IMG/VR virus record: IMGVR_UViG_3300042881_000499
Span: 1-23,665 of that record
Direction: 5' to 3' (one strand)
Source of the DNA: a virus
DNA: 23,665 nt
Shown in pieces: positions 20,650-23,665 of this stretch. The position numbers and the translations under genes are program-made. Position 1 is the first letter of the stretch, and every line of letters starts with the position of its first letter. The notes beneath the pieces are model-generated. The model was not told the origin of the DNA, made no database searches, and was given only the letters and a program-made list of their open reading frames with translations.

Positions 20650-20815
20650 ATCTTTTTGTTGCTTTGTAATAATACCTAATTGCAAAGATACCCGAAATAA
20701 TAGCAGTCAAACCTGCTACCAAAGTTACAAATGGTTGTACTTGTGTTAGTGTTAAAGAGGCTGCCGTAAGGCTTATACCTGTATTAACTAATGCTTGACT
20801 GCTATCTTGTGTCAT
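20642..20815 (-). CDS. Holin-like two-helix protein (57 aa)
   Basis: An ATG at 20815 opens 57 codons ending at TAA 20644-20642. A first hydrophobic helix spans about residues 8-24, and a second spans 28-47 (PFVTLVAGLTAIISGIFAIR). The tail is basic (YYYKATKRYD). The size, two helices and charged tail fit a small class II holin. It overlaps the next gene start by 8 nt and begins in a TAATG junction with the 47-residue gene. The same cassette has a second holin-like gene at 19010-19225, so one may be an antiholin. Confidence 0.55.
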   Translation of the reverse strand: MTQDSSQALVNTGISLTAASLTLTQVQPFVTLVAGLTAIISGIFAIRYYYKATKRYD

Positions 20816-20958
20816 TAATCTTCTTTTACTTCTGTTTGAGGATTTTGTTCTTGCGCTAATTTACCTAAGAATCCTAAAATTGGATTAGCAAACTTTGCAG
20901 GAATTTCCATTAAATAGGCTTCTAATTCTTTAATTTGTTCTGTCGTTAGTGTTACCAT
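20815..20958 (-). CDS. Small hypothetical protein (47 aa)
   Basis: An ATG at 20958 opens 47 codons ending at TAA in the TAATG junction at 20813-20817. The product is MVTLTTEQIKELEAYLMEIP, then AKFANPILGFLGKLAQEQ and an acidic end. The helix-loop pattern has no membrane segment. It overlaps the GIY-YIG gene by 29 nt. The function is unknown. Confidence 0.5.
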   Translation of the reverse strand: MVTLTTEQIKELEAYLMEIPAKFANPILGFLGKLAQEQNPQTEVKED

Positions 20959-21502
20959 TGTTTTTCTTTTTTTTATTTATATAATATAACCTTCTTGATT
21001 CATTTCTTTTTTCAATAGTTTCAATACTTTGTTTTTTACCAATTTTAGCTAAAGATAATTTATTTCTATGCTCATCAGTTATTGGTTTCTTTTTTTTACC
21101 TTTTGCTGATAATGACATTTTTTGCCTTGTTTCTAATGATAGTTTATGTCCTGTTCTGCTTTTATTGCCCTTATGTGCAATTGATAGCTTTTTTCTTGTT
21201 TCTTCAGTTATAACAGTCCCAATTGTTCCTTCTCCTCCATCTGTCAGATTTGTTAAGATACCTGTATTATTATTTTTTCTACCATATAAAGCTATAAACT
21301 CTTTTTCTTTTTCTTGTGCTTCTTTATATGTCAAACCATCTAATAATATTTCAACTTCAATCTCACTTTTATTAGCTACAATCTTCCAAAGACCATTTCT
21401 ATTATATCTTTCTCTTGACCTATTATATCTTTCATCGCTTCCAATTCCGATATAAAAAGGCTCGTTTTTATCTAATCTAATATGTCTGTAAACGTATGCC
21501 AT
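20930..21502 (-). CDS. GIY-YIG homing endonuclease with NUMOD3 repeats
   Basis: The N-terminal domain has the GIY-YIG pattern: VYRHI at residues 4-8, FYIGIG at 16-21, a candidate catalytic Arg shortly after in ERYNRS, and Glu68 in the helix KEKEFIALYG. LTNLTDGGEG follows at about 83-92. Three NUMOD3 DNA-binding repeats come next, around residues 101-112, 123-136 and 143-156 (for example ETRKKLSIAHKG and EHRNKLSLAKIG). This is a free-standing homing enzyme that cuts and copies itself into related phages lacking it. It has a possible own promoter, and its gene overlaps the next ORF by 29 nt. No intron boundary was seen. Confidence 0.9.
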   Translation of the reverse strand: MAYVYRHIRLDKNEPFYIGIGSDERYNRSRERYNRNGLWKIVANKSEIEVEILLDGLTYKEAQEKEKEFIALYGRKNNNTGILTNLTDGGEGTIGTVITEETRKKLSIAHKGNKSRTGHKLSLETRQKMSLSAKGKKKKPITDEHRNKLSLAKIGKKQSIETIEKRNESRRLYYINKKKKNNGNTNDRTN

Positions 21503-21507
21503 TAAAG

Positions 21508-21541
21508 CAAAGATAAAGATTATGGGTTAGAAAATGGCAAA
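21508..21541 (-). promoter_or_regulatory. Promoter candidate for the homing endonuclease
   Basis: TTTG at 21541-21538 and TATCTTTG at 21515-21508 are separated by 22 bp, matching the Bacteroidota promoter pattern. The endonuclease ATG (21502) is only 5 nt after the -7 box, so the transcript would be leaderless or nearly so. The -33 element lies inside the end of the upstream gene. Confidence 0.5.
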
Positions 21542-21846
21542 GGCAAAGAAATTATCGGTGGATTAACTTGATTCTCTATTTGAGCATCTAAATTAAGGTC
21601 TAAAGCAGCAACATCTATTGAATTGTCAAGCCAAGAACAAACTATGTCATAAGTTAATTCCTCGTAAGGGATAAAGTTAGTAACGTCATCTTTTGAGAAT
21701 GATTGACTGCCGTAAACCGAAGCAAAGTATTCTACTCCGTTAATTGTTTCTTTAGCGTTACGATTCCAATGTGCGACTACCACAAAGTCAGTTAAATCAC
21801 CATCTTGTGGAACGCAGTCTAATTGATTAATGTACCAATATTTCAT
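21520..21846 (-). CDS. Fibre-adjacent hypothetical protein (DUF7936-like), 108 aa
   Basis: The pattern DFVVVAHWNRNAKETINGVE, then YGSQSFSKDD and IPYEELTYDIVCSWLD, is one I recall from small proteins encoded next to tail fibre genes in phages, sometimes labelled DUF7936. The protein starts with MKYWYINQLDCVPQDGDLTD and ends with a Pro-rich tail (NPPIISLPLPFSNP). It probably assists or decorates the tail fibre, but no activity is known. It begins 1 nt after the fibre gene stop, with the A-rich AAAACAAATAAT context before its ATG. Confidence 0.65.
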   Translation of the reverse strand: MKYWYINQLDCVPQDGDLTDFVVVAHWNRNAKETINGVEYFASVYGSQSFSKDDVTNFIPYEELTYDIVCSWLDNSIDVAALDLNLDAQIENQVNPPIISLPLPFSNP

Positions 21847-21847
21847 A

Positions 21848-23665
21848 TTATTTGTTTTTAAGTATTTCTATTTCTTGTTTTAATTCTTGTACTGCCTTTG
21901 TTAAAATAGCTATCATATTATTATACTCAACACCAGCTAATGAACCATCTTCTTTATAAAATACTAATTCTTTGTTTACCTTCTCTACCTCATCAGCTAT
22001 AAAACCATAATTAATGTTTTCGTATAATTCATCTGTAAATTGATTTGTTACATCATTTTTTTTACGATAGTTAAATGAAACAGGATTTAACTTATTAATA
22101 AAATCAACATTTTTTATTGATTGTATATTGTCTTTTGATTCTCTTGTAGATACTAAATATCCTAATCCACCTCCACTTTCAACAACCATTGCCCTTCCTG
22201 TAACGGCATTATTATAAGTGAATGTACCTGCATTAACAAACCCATCTCCTCTTACAAAAAAATATGTACTTGTAGTAGCACCATTTAAAATCCTGAAAGC
22301 AGTATCACTTGAATTTGTACCACCAAATATTTGAACTCCAAAAGATTGTGATGTAGTAGTTGTTCCTCTAAAAACACCAGACCAAATATTATTGCCTCCA
22401 TCAACAACAAATTTATCATTAGGACTACTCGTTCCGATTCCAACGTTACCATTACTAAGAAATGAAGCAACTGTTCCAACACTTGATGTAACATCTAAAA
22501 TCCTTCTGCTTGAATTATTTTCGTTTAAGTGAATAAGCATAGCGTGTTGTAAATTACTATTACTTGCTCCTCTTATTTCTGCCGTATAATTACCAGTAAA
22601 TGCACCAGTTGCACTTGTTGCAAAGTTTCTAACTAATAGCATTTGAGTATTACCACTATTTTCACTTGATACTTGTAAAAATCCATTTGGACTACTCGTT
22701 CCGATTCCAACGTTACCACCGCTTGTGATACGCATACGTTCTGCAAGACTACCACTTCCACTTGCACCTGTTTGAAAAATAATATTACCACCAGAACCAC
22801 CAGCTAAATATGCTTGTAATTTTAAATCAATATTTGTACTATTAATGTAGTTGCCTGTATATGATGCTTCTTGACCCATTTTAAATCTAACACTTGTGGC
22901 ATCTTCTCCCATAGTTAAAACATCATTACCTAATGATTTTGCAAGACTTAATAATGCACTCGGACTACTCGTTCCGATTCCAACGTTACCATTATCTTTA
23001 AATCTTACTAATTCACTTCCACCTGATGTACCTGTTCTATTTGTTGCAAAAATAAAACTTGCCTCTGTTTGGTTATTATCAGAATCAATGTTAAAAAACA
23101 TTTCATCTGCCGTATTAATAACTGCATTAACTGCACCAGCAGTACCAAGTGTTAAAGTTGGAGAACCATTTGCAGCAGCCGTAAATGCACCAGCTCCTCC
23201 TGCCGTTACACTACTTGAGAATGTAGCAGCACCAGTAGAAGCTATTGTAAAAGCAGCACTTCCTCCGTTATTAGTAGAAAATAATATTTTTTGGCTATTA
23301 GTTGCTCTTATGTTTAAATCCCCTAATGCAGAACCATTTATAAGGTCATTAGTTGAACCAGCAATCCCAATTAAACCATAAGACGTACCACCAATTTTAT
23401 AAGTGTTATGAGAAGCGCCAGAAGATGGATTTATTACTAAACCTTCATTTGAACTAAACGTAGCACTTGTACCATTTAAAGCACCAGTAAGCGTACCACC
23501 AGTTAAAGGTAGGTAAGCACCTAAATCACTTGACAATGCTAAAGTGCCACTTGCAGCAGGGAAGGTGTAATTGTAAGAATTTGCACTTGGGAAAATAAAA
23601 CTTGCTCCCCCAGTACCATTTCTTAAACCAAAATTAATTCCTTCATTACGCGCCCACATATGAGT
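21848..23665 (-). CDS. Tail fibre/spike with C-terminal S74 chaperone (N-terminus outside)
   Basis: The last 100 residues form an intramolecular chaperone auto-processing domain (peptidase S74). STRESKDNI supplies a Ser-x4-Lys dyad, followed by KLNPVSFNYRKK, YGFIADEVEK and a C-terminal coiled coil. This domain trimerises the fibre and cuts itself off. The upstream part is Gly/Ser/Asn-rich with repeated NVGIGTSSP motifs, typical of fibres. A Met at 23659 exists, but the frame is open to the window edge, and a start at MWARNEGINFGLRNGTGG would lack the usual tail-attachment domain. The gene therefore probably continues beyond the window. Host receptor binding is the likely role. Confidence 0.85.
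   Translation of the reverse strand, partial: THMWARNEGINFGLRNGTGGASFIFPSANSYNYTFPAASGTLALSSDLGAYLPLTGGTLTGALNGTSATFSSNEGLVINPSSGASHNTYKIGGTSYGLIGIAGSTNDLINGSALGDLNIRATNSQKILFSTNNGGSAAFTIASTGAATFSSSVTAGGAGAFTAAANGSPTLTLGTAGAVNAVINTADEMFFNIDSDNNQTEASFIFATNRTGTSGGSELVRFKDNGNVGIGTSSPSALLSLAKSLGNDVLTMGEDATSVRFKMGQEASYTGNYINSTNIDLKLQAYLAGGSGGNIIFQTGASGSGSLAERMRITSGGNVGIGTSSPNGFLQVSSENSGNTQMLLVRNFATSATGAFTGNYTAEIRGASNSNLQHAMLIHLNENNSSRRILDVTSSVGTVASFLSNGNVGIGTSSPNDKFVVDGGNNIWSGVFRGTTTTSQSFGVQIFGGTNSSDTAFRILNGATTSTYFFVRGDGFVNAGTFTYNNAVTGRAMVVESGGGLGYLVSTRESKDNIQSIKNVDFINKLNPVSFNYRKKNDVTNQFTDELYENINYGFIADEVEKVNKELVFYKEDGSLAGVEYNNMIAILTKAVQELKQEIEILKNK
22422..22451 (-). repeat. 30-bp fibre repeat, copy 1
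   Basis: One of three identical 30-bp direct repeats within the fibre gene. It encodes the GNVGIGTSSP turn motif. Other copies are at 22689-22718 and 22962-22991, with start-to-start distances of 267 and 273 bp, both multiples of three. Confidence 0.85.
22689..22718 (-). repeat. 30-bp fibre repeat, copy 2
   Basis: Identical to 22422-22451 over 30 bp. It marks the start of another fibre module. Confidence 0.85.
22962..22991 (-). repeat. 30-bp fibre repeat, copy 3
   Basis: Identical to 22422-22451 over 30 bp. Nucleotide-level identity, beyond protein conservation, suggests recent duplication or ongoing recombination between modules. Confidence 0.85.

Noticed and set aside
20683-20690. TATCTTTG box inside the small holin-like gene
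   Set aside because: It lies in coding sequence and has no matched -33 that I could confirm. One match per 1-2 kb is expected by chance in this AT-rich DNA.
22896-23381. 161-codon plus-strand ORF, and shorter plus-strand ORFs such as 444-908, 8170-8397 and 17252-17437
   Set aside because: All lie antisense to well-supported minus-strand genes, show no motifs and have skewed composition. They are frame shadows.
1-23665. CRISPR array, insertion sequence, integrase or diversity-generating retroelement
   Set aside because: No regularly spaced repeats, transposase, integrase or reverse transcriptase motifs were seen. The only repeats are the two regulatory copies and the fibre repeats.

Overview
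The window looks like part of the genome of a tailed double-stranded DNA phage, or a prophage, of a Bacteroidota host and probably a Flavobacteriia-like one. Every supportable gene is on the minus strand, so transcription runs from high to low coordinates. The DNA is AT-rich, at roughly one third G+C by eye. Genes are short, tightly packed and often overlap. Start codons lack Shine-Dalgarno sequences and often sit behind an A-rich AAACAAA-like stretch. Promoter candidates fit the Bacteroidota pattern (TTG or TTTG near -33, TAnnTTTG near -7).

Layout in the direction of transcription. (1) 23665-20815: a tail fibre with a C-terminal S74 self-cleaving chaperone domain (5' end outside the window), a small fibre-adjacent protein, a GIY-YIG homing endonuclease and a 47-residue protein. 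(2) 20815-18470: a lysis-type cassette with two holin candidates, membrane-anchored coiled-coil proteins, a lipoprotein whose gene overlaps the next (spanin-like) and an M15 peptidase endolysin. (3) 18470-12876: DNA metabolism and replication: a DnaQ/RNase H-fold exonuclease, a MazG-like protein, an HExxH metalloprotease, an ERF annealing recombinase, an HTH protein, a protein consisting largely of DnaA domain IV, a DUF4373-type replication initiator and a VRR-NUC nuclease. (4) 12897-9429: a sigma-factor-like protein, small hypotheticals and a surface-sugar module (LpxA-like acyltransferase, GT2 and GT4 glycosyltransferases). (5) 9263-6376: packaging: HNH nuclease, small basic protein, TerS, an N6-adenine methyltransferase inserted between terS and terL, then TerL. 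(6) 6263-1: small proteins, a tail assembly chaperone pair with a -1 frameshift signal, a tail-completion candidate, two large tail/baseplate proteins and the N-terminus of the tape measure (3' end outside the window). Portal, protease and major capsid genes are not in this window.

The least expected signals are non-coding. A 50-bp element containing two GATGAACGG half-sites exactly 20 bp apart occurs twice, at 6329-6378 and 17052-17102. Each copy lies directly behind an upstream stop codon and 37-38 bp upstream of a TAnnTTTG box, which suggests a shared regulator of two operons. The 95-bp gap before the replication initiator holds two 19-nt hairpins (6-bp stem, 7-nt loop) whose loops are perfectly complementary. 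It also holds a chain of tiny ORFs coupled through TAATG and ATGA junctions to the initiator start. The chaperone overlap carries a nine-T run at 5200-5208 in the correct register for a -1 shift.

Functional calls come from motif recognition by reading, without database searches.
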